DNA from: Desulfofustis limnaeus
GTDB lineage: Bacteria > Desulfobacterota > Desulfobulbia > Desulfobulbales > Desulfocapsaceae
Length of the DNA: 64,000 nt
Direction of reading: 5' to 3'
Assembly: GCF_023169885.1 (NCBI RefSeq)
Contig: NZ_AP025516.1
Location: 4,168,142 to 4,232,141, forward strand
Shown: positions 1-9,309 of the stretch, piece by piece
How positions within the stretch are numbered: the stretch's first letter is position 1
Layout: each line of letters starts with the position of its first letter
The notes under the pieces: model-generated
Database searches by the model: none
Told to the model about the DNA's origin: nothing
Seen by the model: only the letters and a program-made list of their open reading frames with translations
Translations under genes and position numbers: made by a program

Positions 1-130
1 TCGCAACCTCTTTACTGCCGTCGTGCTGGTGAATACCCAGAAAGACCACCACGCCCGGGCCGATGGAGCTTATTTCTTGCCCGGCAACCGTCACGGCGGC
101 CTTCGTGGTTCGTTGTACGACCGCTCGCAT
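1..130 (-). CDS. dtd: D-aminoacyl-tRNA deacylase, 5' part only
   Basis: The gene runs off the left window edge; 43 codons are visible. The N-terminus reads MRAVVQRTTKAAVTV followed by IGPGVVVFLGI, the first strands of the DTD fold (the family typically begins MRAVVQRV). DTD hydrolyses D-amino acids, and glycine mischarged on tRNA-Ala, from tRNA in the cytoplasm. The ATG at 130 has GGAG about 9 bases upstream on the minus strand. It lies downstream of the DMT transporter on the same strand, 125 bases after that gene's stop, so it may be co-transcribed. The catalytic region is outside the window, so activity cannot be judged. Confidence 0.85.
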   Translation of the reverse strand, partial: MRAVVQRTTKAAVTVAGQEISSIGPGVVVFLGIHQHDGSKEVA

Positions 131-255
131 GGTCTGTCTCCAGGGAAGATGCTGGCCACTTGCCGATACCCGTCTTGTATGGTGATGGATAATCGGAAAC
201 TACCGCGCCTGTCAATCCTTGATGCAACCGGGGATACTCCGGGGCAGCTGTCACG

Positions 256-1266
256 TCAGCCCCTCAGGGGCCTGACACTGGGTCGGTTGACGACAAAGAC
301 CCCGAGGCAGACCAAGACCCCTCCGACAAGAACGATCGGCTTTACGGTTTCCGACAGCAGGAGCCACGACTGCAGGACGGCAAACACCGGTACCAGATTA
401 ATGTATACGCCGGCCCGGCTCGGTCCGATTGCCTTGATTCCCCGGTAATACCAGGAAAAGCCGAGACTGGTGCCACCGATGCCGAGATAGGCGAGGCTGA
501 TCCAGGCCATCGGTTCGATGGTTGGCAGGATATCGAGCAGGCCGTCGTTGAGGGCCGGGACGGCGAGCATCGCCGTCCCGGCGAGAACGGCATAGAATAC
601 ACAGGAGAGCGGCGGCATGGTCCGTAGTATTCCTTTACCGATAAGGGTGTAGATGGTCCAGCTGCCGACACAGCCGAGCAAAGCAAGCTCACCGCTGCCG
701 AAGCCACCGGTGATCAGGGCGTATACATGGCCGTTGCTGATGACTAGGATGGCGCCGATCAGGGAGAGGATAATGCCGGCGCAGTGTGATCGCGTGAGCG
801 GTTCTCGAAACAAAATGCTGGAAGCGATGGCAATGGCGAGTGGGGTGCAAGCTATGATCAGTGCGGCCCGGCTGGCACTGATCTGGCTCAGGCCGGTAAA
901 GAAAAAGATGTTATAGGAGAATATTCCTGAAAGACCGAGAAAAAGGATGGAAATCAGCTGTTTTCGATCGGGCAGCACCGGGATTCCCTCGTTTACCAGC
1001 ACCAGGGGGATCATGGCGGCGGTGGCAATGACAAAGCGCAGAAAAGAAGCGGTCAGCGGCGGCATATCGCCGGCTACCAACCGGCCGGCAATGAAGGTTC
1101 CGCCCCAGAGAAAAGTGGTTGCCGTCAGAAGCAAGGCGGTCGGTGCGGTTCGCATGGGCCGTGTGGGTGCTGTGGGCCGGTTCGATGCGGCGATGATGCC
1201 CGGAGGAACCGAATCCCTGATAATCGGGATGGGTAAGGTGTCAGCGGATCTAGCATGATTGTCCAC
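256..1266 (-). CDS. DMT-superfamily (EamA) transporter
   Basis: The protein is an inner-membrane exporter of the drug/metabolite transporter superfamily with the usual ten hydrophobic helices in two EamA repeats. The first starts at about residue 43 (TATTFLWGGTFIAGRL) and the second at about residue 190 (ALLGCVGSWTIYTLIGKG). The conserved GGTSLGFSWYYRGIKAIGPS segment is typical of the second repeat. The substrate cannot be read from sequence. The longest reading frame starts with GTG at 1266 and gives 336 residues with a polar leader; an ATG at 1155 would start just before the first helix and matches usual family length better. It precedes dtd on the same strand and diverges from the chemosensory operon. 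Confidence 0.85.
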   Translation of the reverse strand: MDNHARSADTLPIPIIRDSVPPGIIAASNRPTAPTRPMRTAPTALLLTATTFLWGGTFIAGRLVAGDMPPLTASFLRFVIATAAMIPLVLVNEGIPVLPDRKQLISILFLGLSGIFSYNIFFFTGLSQISASRAALIIACTPLAIAIASSILFREPLTRSHCAGIILSLIGAILVISNGHVYALITGGFGSGELALLGCVGSWTIYTLIGKGILRTMPPLSCVFYAVLAGTAMLAVPALNDGLLDILPTIEPMAWISLAYLGIGGTSLGFSWYYRGIKAIGPSRAGVYINLVPVFAVLQSWLLLSETVKPIVLVGGVLVCLGVFVVNRPSVRPLRG

Positions 1267-1572
1267 TGCCTGTCAATCTTTGTTCTCCGCCTTTTAGCCG
1301 GAGTTCTTTTCCGAGTACCTGGGCAGATTCAGCTGGTTGGTTGAAAAAACTGCCTTGTTTGCTTTTTTTCCCTGTGGTATAGAGAGACACTCTGCGAATA
1401 ATCATTTCGCATAGTTAACACTGGCGTTGTCGCCTGCTCATGACGTGCGACAGGCGAACGCTGGGATCTGTTTTTCCGGGGGGGAAGGGGATGATACGGC
1501 GGTGGTCGTCGTATCTTGCGCAGTGGCATGTGATGAGGGCGAATTGTTTGCCAAAGCCGGAAGACAGAAAGG
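1267..1572. other. Divergent intergenic region before the chemosensory operon
   Basis: This 306-base stretch separates the DMT transporter (minus) from the chemosensory operon (plus). I see no convincing coding frame. Its main content is the strong imperfect hairpin listed separately (1424-1461), followed by a short T-run and a G-rich stretch. Promoters for both directions must lie here, but I cannot place one with confidence. Confidence 0.5.
1424..1461 (+). promoter_or_regulatory. Leader hairpin, possible attenuator
   Basis: GCGTT (1424-1428) pairs with AACGC (1457-1461) and CGCCTG (1431-1436) pairs with CAGGCG (1451-1456), leaving a 2-base bulge and a 14-base loop. A run of five T starts about 9 bases after the stem. 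It sits about 110 bases before the first gene of the chemosensory operon. It could be a weak terminator or attenuator in the leader, or only a stable mRNA structure. Confidence 0.4.
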
Positions 1573-2907
1573 ATGCGGGAAAGTCAAACGACGGTCCTTG
1601 CTCTTCTGAGAGCGGGGAATACGTATCACGATAGTACCCTTCGAATCGTCTGGGGCGAGCGCGAAGGGGTTTTGCATCTACGTGACGGGGTTATCGTCGC
1701 TGCTGAAGCCGAGCCGCTCAGCGGTAACGGCGCTGCCATGGAAATAGCCCGATGGCAGGGGGCAATGATAACCGAGATCGATGCTGAACCGGTCATCCGC
1801 AAAAACGTCACGTACTCCCTCCAAGATATCCAGGATCTGTTCGATCGGTTTGTGATCAAGGGAGCTTCTGCCTCCAGTTTTGACGATCTTGAGGCTCTCG
1901 ACCAAGCGGTCCTGCTCATTCACCAGTTCAAATACCCTGAGGCGGGGAGGCTCCTGGCGCAGTTGTTGAAACACAACCGCTTCAACTATCTGGGCTGGCT
2001 CTGGTATTCACGTCTGCTGAAGACCTTTGATTCGATAAAAAAAGCGTTGGCCGAGGCGCAAAAATGGGGTGACCACGATTCGACCGTCTGGATCGAGGTG
2101 AAAAAAACCGGTCTTGGTATGGCCAGCTGTAGCACTGGTGAAATCAAACGGTGCCTGTTTTGCTGGACGCCGATTGATGCCGACACTAGCCGGTGCGGTT
2201 ATTGCCGGGCGGTGCAAGCCTTCGGCAAGGAGAAGCCGGCGCTGGATCTGAAAAAGAGCGAGGTGATCACCGGCATCAATCGTTACATCAACGCCTTCAA
2301 GGAGGATAGGCAAAACGGCAGAATCGGCTATGTGCTGGCTGTGGGCTTCTTCAACCTGAAACAATATGAAAAAGCCGCCAAATATCTGAAGTGGATAGCC
2401 TCATTGGCTCCCGATAAACCGTTGTATAGCCGTTCGCTGCAGTTTCTCATCCCCTTCGTGATGGATAATCGTCAGCAGGAAGAACAGCCTCGACCTTCTC
2501 GTCGTATTGCCGAAGTAAAGCCAAACAGACCTGCGGATGGTAGCGGTCCGCCGATTATTTTGGTGGTCGAAGATAGCCCCACGGCGCGTAAGGTCATCAG
2601 TGTCGTTTTAAAAAGGGAGGGGTTCGGTGTTGTCGAGGCTGGTTCCGGGGAGGACGCTCTCGCGGTTGTCAAGACGCTCAACCCCGGGTTGATTCTGCTC
2701 GATGTGATGTTGCCGGACACCACCGGGTTCGATTTGTTACCACGGTTGCGTGATTTCGATCAACTGGCTGAGACTCCGGTGATCATGTTGACCGGGAGGA
2801 AGAATTCGACGGATAAACTCAAAGGGCTGATGGCCGGTTCAACCGAATACCTGACCAAACCGTTTGATCCCCAGAAATTGACCTCCATTATTAGGAAATA
2901 TCTTTGA
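1573..2907 (+). CDS. DUF4388-like / TPR / zinc-ribbon / response-regulator protein
   Basis: First gene of the chemosensory operon, 444 residues. Residues 1-90 resemble the DUF4388/PATAN fold (VLHLRDGVIVAAEAEPLSG). Residues about 105-180 and 250-285 look like TPR helices. Between them is a four-cysteine zinc ribbon, C194-x2-C and CGYC near 208-211. Residues about 328-444 are a complete CheY-like receiver with acidic pocket VVEDSP, phospho-acceptor D377, T in VIMLTG and K in LTKPF. Known relatives of this logic are PatA/PixG of the cyanobacterial Pix operons, which carry a receiver with a PATAN domain beside CheA and CheW genes. The likely role is an output regulator phosphorylated by the CheA encoded two genes downstream. 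The target is unknown: there is no DNA-binding domain. Confidence 0.75.
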   Translation: MRESQTTVLALLRAGNTYHDSTLRIVWGEREGVLHLRDGVIVAAEAEPLSGNGAAMEIARWQGAMITEIDAEPVIRKNVTYSLQDIQDLFDRFVIKGASASSFDDLEALDQAVLLIHQFKYPEAGRLLAQLLKHNRFNYLGWLWYSRLLKTFDSIKKALAEAQKWGDHDSTVWIEVKKTGLGMASCSTGEIKRCLFCWTPIDADTSRCGYCRAVQAFGKEKPALDLKKSEVITGINRYINAFKEDRQNGRIGYVLAVGFFNLKQYEKAAKYLKWIASLAPDKPLYSRSLQFLIPFVMDNRQQEEQPRPSRRIAEVKPNRPADGSGPPIILVVEDSPTARKVISVVLKREGFGVVEAGSGEDALAVVKTLNPGLILLDVMLPDTTGFDLLPRLRDFDQLAETPVIMLTGRKNSTDKLKGLMAGSTEYLTKPFDPQKLTSIIRKYL

Positions 2908-2911
2908 AACC

Positions 2912-3499
2912 ATGACAGAAATCGCCAAGAATCCAGTAGCCCACCTAGACGTTCTCATCGATAAGATCGATCAGGCCATCAACGCTGCTGCCGACCCCCA
3001 GGCGGCGAAGCTTGGCAGTGTCCTCTTTACCGGGTTGAGGCAGGCGGCGCAGGGACGGAGTTATATTCTCGTGTCCATCGGAACGGCACGTCTGGCGATT
3101 CTTCTGGAGGATGTGGTCGAAGTCGGGGACTTGCCGATGCTCACCCGCTTACCCAATGTCCCGTCCTGGCTGCGCGGGATTGTCAACGTCCGTGGCGAGA
3201 TTGTTTCTGTGGTCGATTTGCCGCGATTTCTGGAATGGCATGTCGATTCGACAGTGCAACGCAAGAGGATGGTCATCATCCAACAGAGATCGGTAAAGAC
3301 GGCACTCAGCATTGATGCTGTCCTCGGTATGCATCGGCGAACCGAGCAGACTGAGATGATTAGCGGTAGTCCTCCCCTTCTTGGCCAGGACGGATCACTC
3401 CTGCCGTCCGCCTTAATACTAGACGGACAGCCCTATTATCTTCTGAATTGTCAGGCCTTGTTTACCAGTAAACGATTTGTCGATGTCCGGCATCTCTGA
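2912..3499 (+). CDS. cheW: CheW-like coupling protein
   Basis: The 195-residue protein has a clear CheW/SH3-like domain from about residue 45 on: YILVSIGTARLAILLEDVVEV, then LPNVPSWLRGIVNVRGEIV, SVVDLPRFL and a final hydrophobic strand. CheW proteins link chemoreceptor tips to CheA under the inner membrane. About 40 extra residues precede the domain. It starts four bases after the stop of the DUF4388/REC gene and is followed 54 bases later by cheA, so it is in the operon. It is the most canonical of the three CheW-type proteins here and the PilI/PixI counterpart by position. Confidence 0.85.
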   Translation: MTEIAKNPVAHLDVLIDKIDQAINAAADPQAAKLGSVLFTGLRQAAQGRSYILVSIGTARLAILLEDVVEVGDLPMLTRLPNVPSWLRGIVNVRGEIVSVVDLPRFLEWHVDSTVQRKRMVIIQQRSVKTALSIDAVLGMHRRTEQTEMISGSPPLLGQDGSLLPSALILDGQPYYLLNCQALFTSKRFVDVRHL

Positions 3500-3553
3500 T
3501 CAGAACCTTAAGCGGCGTGCTGTAAAAACCATAAAGACCGGAGAGGAAGCTTT

Positions 3554-6500
3554 ATGCCTCAAGATGGTAGAGAAACGCTGAAAAATGAGTTTATTGCCGA
3601 GGTTGCCGGCTATGTCGATCTCATTGCGGATCGACTGCGTTCTCTGCGCAACAACCCCGATGACCGGGACCGCCTGCGCCAAATCTATCGTTTGTTCCAC
3701 ACCATCAAAGGTTCGGCAGCCCAACTGGAGCTAATTGAATTGAGCGCTAGCGCCAGGATTGCTGAAGACCTCCTGGAAGCGGTTCTCTTTGCCGGGCGTT
3801 CAGTCGCCATCGACGAGATGATTTTTCTGGAAGATGTCGATGAGCGCATTGGAGCGTATTGTAAAAATGGATCGGCCCAGTCGACGGCCGGGGCAGACTT
3901 GCTGCAGGCTGTTCTGGTTACCTATCGGGAGTTGTTTGGTCAAGACGATGATGAGCGGACTTTCGAAGAGGATTACGAACATCTCTGCCGGGGGGGTGGA
4001 ATTGTTTCGTCACCGCCCGGATACACGGTTGAAACTTTGATCGAGCAGATCTTCGACGGTGTTCGCAGGATCCAGGAGCGGTTGTCTACAGGTGCTGTGG
4101 ATCGGCAGACAACCATCGAGGACCTGAGCCGCTTGCGCCGTCTGGTCTTTGCTGTCGAAGCGCGGGCCGAGGCTGACGGGGAAGATGTCCCGGCCCCGTT
4201 TACCGTGGCCCTGGTTTCCTTCATTGATTGGCTATCGTCGGATATTGTTTTGATTGCCGAACAGGGTGCTGACCTCCTTGCCGATTACCTCGGTTTCTTT
4301 GTCTTGCTCCTGAAGAATTCTGGTAGGATCGAACCGGCAAAGACCGCTCGGGTGATCGAGTCAATGGCGCAGGTCCGTAAAATTGCAGAAATGATGGAGC
4401 CCTCCAGGCAAACCGACGACATCACCGAGTTGCTCGACGAAACGGATTTGCTCGTTGACGAGAGTGATCTGTTGACCGGGGATGCCTTCAGTTTTCCAGA
4501 TTCTGCCGAGGAACAAGAGCTCTCCACGGACCGAGGGATTGAAGACCTTGCTGATTCGGGGGGCGGATTCGACGAAGACGAGATGGATTTGAGAGAGATC
4601 TTCGTTGCCGAGAGTGAAGCCCATCTCCAGCTGATCGGTAACGCTTTGATCTCTCTCGACAGGATTGTCACCTCTTCGCAGGAGGTACAAGGGGAGGTGG
4701 CGGAGCGCTTGGCCGAGATGAGACGTGCCGTGCACACGCTGAAAGGTGCGGCCGCCATGACCGGGCTTGAAGAGCTGTCCGGGCTTGCTCATCGTTGCGA
4801 AGATCTTCTTGATTCCTTCTTTATCCCGGGCCGACAGATGGCCCCGCAAGACGTCAAGGTTCTGGGTGATGCTGCCGATTTGCTGGAGTCGTTGGCTCTG
4901 CACCCGGAGCAGTTATCCGGTGATGAGACGGCTGTTCTTACCGCCCGGATCGGCAAGATCCTCTCTACTGCCGGAACCGATCCGTCGCACGGTTCGATCG
5001 AAGCCGACACTTTGCTGTCTCAATCGGAGCAGGGTGACGCGGTTCTCGCTGCGGCGCCGCTTCTGCTTGAAGCAGACGTCCCGACAGAGCAGGACAAACG
5101 ACCTGAACCACATCTAGGCGCGGAGATGCCTGATCGGCACGTTGTTCCCGACCACCATCCGGTTGCCGACAGTGCCCACATCCGGGTACGCCTCGACAAC
5201 CTGGACGAACTGGTGGGGCTGGAGAACGAGTTGGTCGTTTTACGCAGCGCCATGGATCAGCGGCTGACCGAGCTGTCCCGGGCAATCGGTGAACTTGATT
5301 TCGCCGGTGACAAGCTCAAAACCATTTCCCATGAGTTGGAAAGCGGCTTTGAAGTTGAATCGCTGCTCGGTTTTGGTCGTGGAGTCCAGGCAGTGGCGGC
5401 TGGAGGCTCGAAACGAGGAGGGGCGGCGGATTTTGCCGAGTTCGACCCGATTGAGCTGGATCGATACACGCGGCTACACTTGATTATACGAAGTCTTAAC
5501 GAACTGACAGTCGATGTGGGTTCGATCTATCACGGTCTTTCCGGACTCGTTCATGAGATGCGTGGTCATGTTGCCAATCAGCAACTGGTGATGCGGGTCA
5601 TGCAGGACAAACTGACGAGGGTCAGAATGACGCCGTTGTCCGCCGTCAGCCGGGCGCTTTTTCGAACGGTACGAACCAGTGCGGCGGAGTTGGGCAAACA
5701 GGTGCGTCTGGTCATCGAGGGTGAGGATGTGTTTCTCGATCGGTTCATCTGGAACAAAGTGACCGACCCGATCATGCACATGTTGCGCAATGCCGTTGAT
5801 CACGGCATAGAGCACGAAGCGGAACGCAAGGCTGCCGGCAAGCCTGTGCAGGGCATTATTCGGTTGACCGCGGTGCAGCGGGGCAGCCATGTCGTGCTGG
5901 AAATTGCCGATGACGGCAGAGGGATCGATACCGAGGTAATCAGGCGCAAGCTGGTTGCTCGCGGAAGTGCCGAGCCGGATGCTGAATTCTCTGCGGTGGA
6001 GTTGCTCGATCACCTCTTCCTGCCAGGATTCAGTACCCGTGATACGGTAAGCCGTCTGTCGGGAAGAGGTGTTGGACTCGATGTGGTTCGCCAGAATCTG
6101 AAGGAACTGAGGGGATCGGTCAGGGTGCAGTCCAGCACCGGGGTGGGTACGACTTTTGTGTTGCGCATTCCGGTGTCACTCTCCATAAACAGGGCCGCGA
6201 TCGTTTTGGTCGGTACCGAGAAGTATGCCGTTCCCCTACAGGACATTCTGGAGATTCGTCGGCTGCCGGCCACCGCGCTGGTCGTGGGAGACACTCTGCA
6301 GGCGGAGATTGGCGAGGAACGGGTCCCTTTCAAGGATCTGGCTTCTCTTTTCGGGCTCAGGGAGGGGTTTCCCGAAACCTTTGTGGGAGAAAAAGAAATC
6401 CCGGTATTGCTGGTTGAAGCAGAGCATGGCCGGGTTGCCTTGGCCATTGACGGCATCGTCGAGCAGCAGGAAATCATCGTCAAGGGTCTCGGGTCGCATT

Positions 6501-7018
6501 TGCAGCATATCGAGGGGATCGGTGGGGTGACCATCATGGGAGATGGTTCGCTGATACCCATCCTTAACATAAGTGAACTGGCGGCGCCGGAGAGGCGAGC
6601 GGCTGTGGAGTCGATGGCGGCGGAGACAGGACCGGACGAGACTCCTTTTACCGTCATGGTGGTCGACGATTCCGTCAGTGTCCGGCAGAGTGTGGCTCGA
6701 CTGATCAAACAGAATGGTTGGGTGCCGATTCTTGCGACGGACGGGGTGGATGCCGTGGAGAAGATCGAAAAGGCCGCGCCCGACACTGTCATCCTGGACA
6801 TTGAGATGCCGCGTATGAACGGATTCGAGTTTCTGGGGATTATACGCAGCCAGGAGCGATACCGACGAATCCCAGTTATCATGCTGACCTCACGTTATTC
6901 GGAAAAGCATCAGAAAAAGGCGGAAGAACTCGGGGCAGACCATTATGTGATCAAACCGTACAAAGAAGAACAGTTCGTCGCTGTTCTGCAGCGTCTGGCC
7001 GCAGAGACGAAGTCGTGA
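3554..7018 (+). CDS. cheA: Hybrid CheA kinase with two HPt domains and a receiver
   Basis: A 1154-residue ChpA/PixL-type kinase. HPt1 lies at about residues 1-105 with phospho-His49 (LFHTIKGSA); HPt2 at about 360-470 with His394 (AVHTLKGAAAM). The dimerisation helices follow (VRLDNLDELVGLENELVVLR, about 540 on), then the GHKL ATPase with N box MLRNAVDHGIE (about 742), DDGRGID (about 790) and GRGVGLDVV (about 838). A CheW-like domain spans about 855-1010 and a receiver about 1033-1154 with D1082 (VILDIEMPRMNG). SD-like GAGGAAG precedes the ATG. The kinase should autophosphorylate on the HPt histidines and pass phosphate to its own receiver, to the CheY at 9478 and probably to the two REC fusion proteins. 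Multiple HPt domains plus a C-terminal receiver are typical of the type IV pilus class. Confidence 0.92.
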   Translation: MPQDGRETLKNEFIAEVAGYVDLIADRLRSLRNNPDDRDRLRQIYRLFHTIKGSAAQLELIELSASARIAEDLLEAVLFAGRSVAIDEMIFLEDVDERIGAYCKNGSAQSTAGADLLQAVLVTYRELFGQDDDERTFEEDYEHLCRGGGIVSSPPGYTVETLIEQIFDGVRRIQERLSTGAVDRQTTIEDLSRLRRLVFAVEARAEADGEDVPAPFTVALVSFIDWLSSDIVLIAEQGADLLADYLGFFVLLLKNSGRIEPAKTARVIESMAQVRKIAEMMEPSRQTDDITELLDETDLLVDESDLLTGDAFSFPDSAEEQELSTDRGIEDLADSGGGFDEDEMDLREIFVAESEAHLQLIGNALISLDRIVTSSQEVQGEVAERLAEMRRAVHTLKGAAAMTGLEELSGLAHRCEDLLDSFFIPGRQMAPQDVKVLGDAADLLESLALHPEQLSGDETAVLTARIGKILSTAGTDPSHGSIEADTLLSQSEQGDAVLAAAPLLLEADVPTEQDKRPEPHLGAEMPDRHVVPDHHPVADSAHIRVRLDNLDELVGLENELVVLRSAMDQRLTELSRAIGELDFAGDKLKTISHELESGFEVESLLGFGRGVQAVAAGGSKRGGAADFAEFDPIELDRYTRLHLIIRSLNELTVDVGSIYHGLSGLVHEMRGHVANQQLVMRVMQDKLTRVRMTPLSAVSRALFRTVRTSAAELGKQVRLVIEGEDVFLDRFIWNKVTDPIMHMLRNAVDHGIEHEAERKAAGKPVQGIIRLTAVQRGSHVVLEIADDGRGIDTEVIRRKLVARGSAEPDAEFSAVELLDHLFLPGFSTRDTVSRLSGRGVGLDVVRQNLKELRGSVRVQSSTGVGTTFVLRIPVSLSINRAAIVLVGTEKYAVPLQDILEIRRLPATALVVGDTLQAEIGEERVPFKDLASLFGLREGFPETFVGEKEIPVLLVEAEHGRVALAIDGIVEQQEIIVKGLGSHLQHIEGIGGVTIMGDGSLIPILNISELAAPERRAAVESMAAETGPDETPFTVMVVDDSVSVRQSVARLIKQNGWVPILATDGVDAVEKIEKAAPDTVILDIEMPRMNGFEFLGIIRSQERYRRIPVIMLTSRYSEKHQKKAEELGADHYVIKPYKEEQFVAVLQRLAAETKS

Positions 7019-7040
7019 ACCAGTGGGCCGGAGGATCATC

Positions 7041-7484
7041 GTGGTGAAAACCTTCAGCGTTGTCCAGGGCGGGCCGTATCGTTTGGCTGTAGATCGGGAT
7101 CACCTGGTTAAAGTCTATCCGGAACGAAACGATTCCGTCGAGATCCTGGCTGACTGGCAGGTCTTTAGAAAGGAACAGGGAGACGGTGCGGCCGATAGTG
7201 TCCTCTACGATTTGAAGGAGGTGTTTTCTCACCACCAGGAGAGGTCTGAGGGACCCGGCTGTTTGGTGATCCTGGCCGAGCGGGAGACGGTTGTCGGCAT
7301 AATCGTAGAGGTGTTGGAGTCCAGCCATGAACTCACCGATGACCAGCTGCAGCCGCTACCGCCACCGTTTCCGGAAGCGTGCCGGCGCTTTTTCCCCCGT
7401 CTTGCCATCTGTGGAAAACAGGCGGTGCCGGTGTTAACCATAGCTGTGCTGCAGGCTATCGCCACGTCGGGGAAAAGGTCGTGA
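7041..7484 (+). CDS. Divergent CheW-like protein
   Basis: The 147-residue protein has a degenerate CheW pattern: a first strand with RLAVDRDHLVKV, the middle LYDLKEVF, then LVILAERETVVGIIVEVLES and a final GKQAVPVLTI. The usual glycine-rich stretch of CheW is not obvious. I chose the GTG at 7041 because GGAGG lies 6 bases before it; the same frame stays open to a GTG at 7023. It begins 22 bases after cheA, and its TGA stop overlaps a GTG of the next frame (GTGA at 7481). It may couple a different partner to CheA than the canonical CheW does. Confidence 0.6.
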   Translation: MVKTFSVVQGGPYRLAVDRDHLVKVYPERNDSVEILADWQVFRKEQGDGAADSVLYDLKEVFSHHQERSEGPGCLVILAERETVVGIIVEVLESSHELTDDQLQPLPPPFPEACRRFFPRLAICGKQAVPVLTIAVLQAIATSGKRS

Positions 7485-7516
7485 CGGTCGGACAGCGGTT
7501 GCGCCAGGGAACGGAA

Positions 7517-8005
7517 ATGATGAGCAATACACGCGAAATAGTGTTGATAAAAGCGGCCGTTCAGTCGATCCGGAAACGAGAGGTCTTCTGGATTCTCAGC
7601 AAAAGCCAGATTGAACATGTCGTGCAGGATCTTCCCCTTGTCCCGGTACCGTTTTCTCCTCGTTATCTGCGGGGCGTGGGAGCATGGCAGGGGCTTGTTT
7701 TGCCGGTGGTGAGCTTGGAGCGTTATTTTGGCTTCAAACCGGTACAGAGCAGCACGGTAAAAAGGCAAGCCATCGTCAAGACCACTACTTGTGCTGCGCC
7801 CACCACCATAACCCGACTGCTGATCGATGTAACCTACGATCTTCGCATCAGGCCGTCGATCACCGATTGTGTTCCCGTGCGAGTAGCCAATGAGGACTTG
7901 GCGGCGCGTGGTTTACAAGGGATATACGAATGGGGAGCGGACTCCTTATTGCTGCTGCCTGACATCATGGTGGTCGCTTCGGGAGGTGCAGCGGTCGGGT
8001 CATGA
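7517..8005 (+). CDS. Second divergent CheW-like protein
   Basis: The 162-residue protein has CheW-type features: VFWILSKSQIEHVVQDLPLVPVPFSPRYLRG, which matches the strand plus P-x-x-x-RG region of CheW, then GLVLPVVSLERYFG and a final DSLLLLPDIMVV. The ATG at 7517 has AGGGA 6-7 bases upstream. A GTG at 7481 that overlaps the previous stop is an alternative and would add 12 residues. Its stop overlaps the start of the M16 peptidase gene (ATGA at 8002), which shows tight coupling. Three CheW-type proteins in one operon suggest a mixed or branched array. Confidence 0.6.
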   Translation: MMSNTREIVLIKAAVQSIRKREVFWILSKSQIEHVVQDLPLVPVPFSPRYLRGVGAWQGLVLPVVSLERYFGFKPVQSSTVKRQAIVKTTTCAAPTTITRLLIDVTYDLRIRPSITDCVPVRVANEDLAARGLQGIYEWGADSLLLLPDIMVVASGGAAVGS

Positions 8006-9234
8006 TCACGGTCAGCGAACTGGAAAATGGTATTCGGGTAGTAACAGAGGCCCTTCCCGGCAGTCGTTCCCTCGCCGTCGGGATCATGATTCGCACCGGA
8101 CCTCGGGACCAGGGGCCCGATCAGGAGGGGTTGGCGCATCTGGTCGAACACGCTCTTTTCCAGGGTACCAGCAGTCGCAGCAGCCTTGATATCGCCAGGA
8201 TGATCGATACCATGGGGGGGCGGGTGAACGCCTTTACCGGGAGAGATTACACCTGTTTCAGCGGTTTGGTCATGGATGACCACCGGACCTATGTGTTCGA
8301 CCTTCTCTCCGATATCCTGCTCAATTCGATCTTCCCTGAAGATAAGCTGATGAAAGAGAAACAAGTCATCATCAGCGAACAGGAAATGGCGGCTGATCTC
8401 CCCGTGGAACAGGCCCTGGCCGGCCTCAAGTCGACGATTTGGCAGAACCACCCTCTGGGTTCGAAGATCGAGGGCAGTGCCGAGTCCATATCTCGGCTCA
8501 CCAGGGAAGACGTGATCTATTTTCTCCATAGCAATTACCTGCCCGATCGAGTCATCGTGGCCTGTGCCGGCAACCTGGAGCATGAGGACATCGTTGCCCA
8601 AGTGCGCGATTGCTTCTGGCGGATGACTGGATCATCGGTACCGTTGACCTATGGCTCAGCGCATTTCAACAGTGGTTTCGTGCGCCACCATCATGGCGGC
8701 AATCATGCCTATTTTGCCGTGGGTATCGAGGCGCCGGCGTATGCCTGGCCGGAGCGTTATTGCATCCATCTGCTCAACACGGCTCTAGGTGGAGGCATGT
8801 CGTCACGATTGTACCGTACCCTGCGCGAGGAGCGGGGAGTGGTTTACGACATTCACTCGGAGTACCACGCCTATATGGACGGAGGGGCTCTGGTGATCTG
8901 CGGTTCCTGCCGGCCGGACAGGGTGTTTTCCGTGGTCGATGAGATCATCGAGATCAGTGGCTCTCTGGTCACCGCAGCGCAGCCCATGGCCGAGGAAGAG
9001 CTCTGGCAGGCCAAGTTGTATACCGTCGGGCAGTACCACATAGATTCTGAAGACCCCTATACGCGGATGAGCAGGCTTCTCACGCAACTTTTCTATTTTT
9101 CCCGGGTCGTTGGCGTTGAGGAAATCATTGCCGGGCTGGAAGGAGCAACAACGGCTGCAATTTCCCGGGTGAGCGGGGACTATTTTCAGAGTTTTTCGAA
9201 GAAAGTAGCGGCTTGTGTGGTTGGACCGGATTGA
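8002..9234 (+). CDS. M16-family zinc metallopeptidase
   Basis: A 410-residue single-chain M16 (pitrilysin/processing-protease) enzyme. The inverted zinc motif HxxEH is present as H46-L-V-E49-H50 in GLAHLVEHALFQGT, and the third ligand region is near residue 125 (QVIISEQEMAAD). The inactive-half signature also appears (GGGMSSRLYRTLREERGVVYDI). Enzymes of this type cleave peptides or protein termini. No signal peptide is seen, so it is predicted to be cytoplasmic. The start overlaps the stop of the CheW-like gene by four bases, so it is a real operon member. A protease is not a usual part of chemosensory operons. Confidence 0.85.
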   Translation: MITVSELENGIRVVTEALPGSRSLAVGIMIRTGPRDQGPDQEGLAHLVEHALFQGTSSRSSLDIARMIDTMGGRVNAFTGRDYTCFSGLVMDDHRTYVFDLLSDILLNSIFPEDKLMKEKQVIISEQEMAADLPVEQALAGLKSTIWQNHPLGSKIEGSAESISRLTREDVIYFLHSNYLPDRVIVACAGNLEHEDIVAQVRDCFWRMTGSSVPLTYGSAHFNSGFVRHHHGGNHAYFAVGIEAPAYAWPERYCIHLLNTALGGGMSSRLYRTLREERGVVYDIHSEYHAYMDGGALVICGSCRPDRVFSVVDEIIEISGSLVTAAQPMAEEELWQAKLYTVGQYHIDSEDPYTRMSRLLTQLFYFSRVVGVEEIIAGLEGATTAAISRVSGDYFQSFSKKVAACVVGPD

Positions 9235-9309
9235 TGGAGCGGCAAAGTTGCTCGAGCATGGAGGCGGAATCGGCAGTCATGCCGAAAATCAGAAACAGGG
9301 AGGTAACGC

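Noticed and set aside
23..448. Plus-strand frame of 141 codons at the left edge
   Set aside because: It overlaps dtd and the DMT transporter on the other strand, has low-complexity composition and no recognisable domain.
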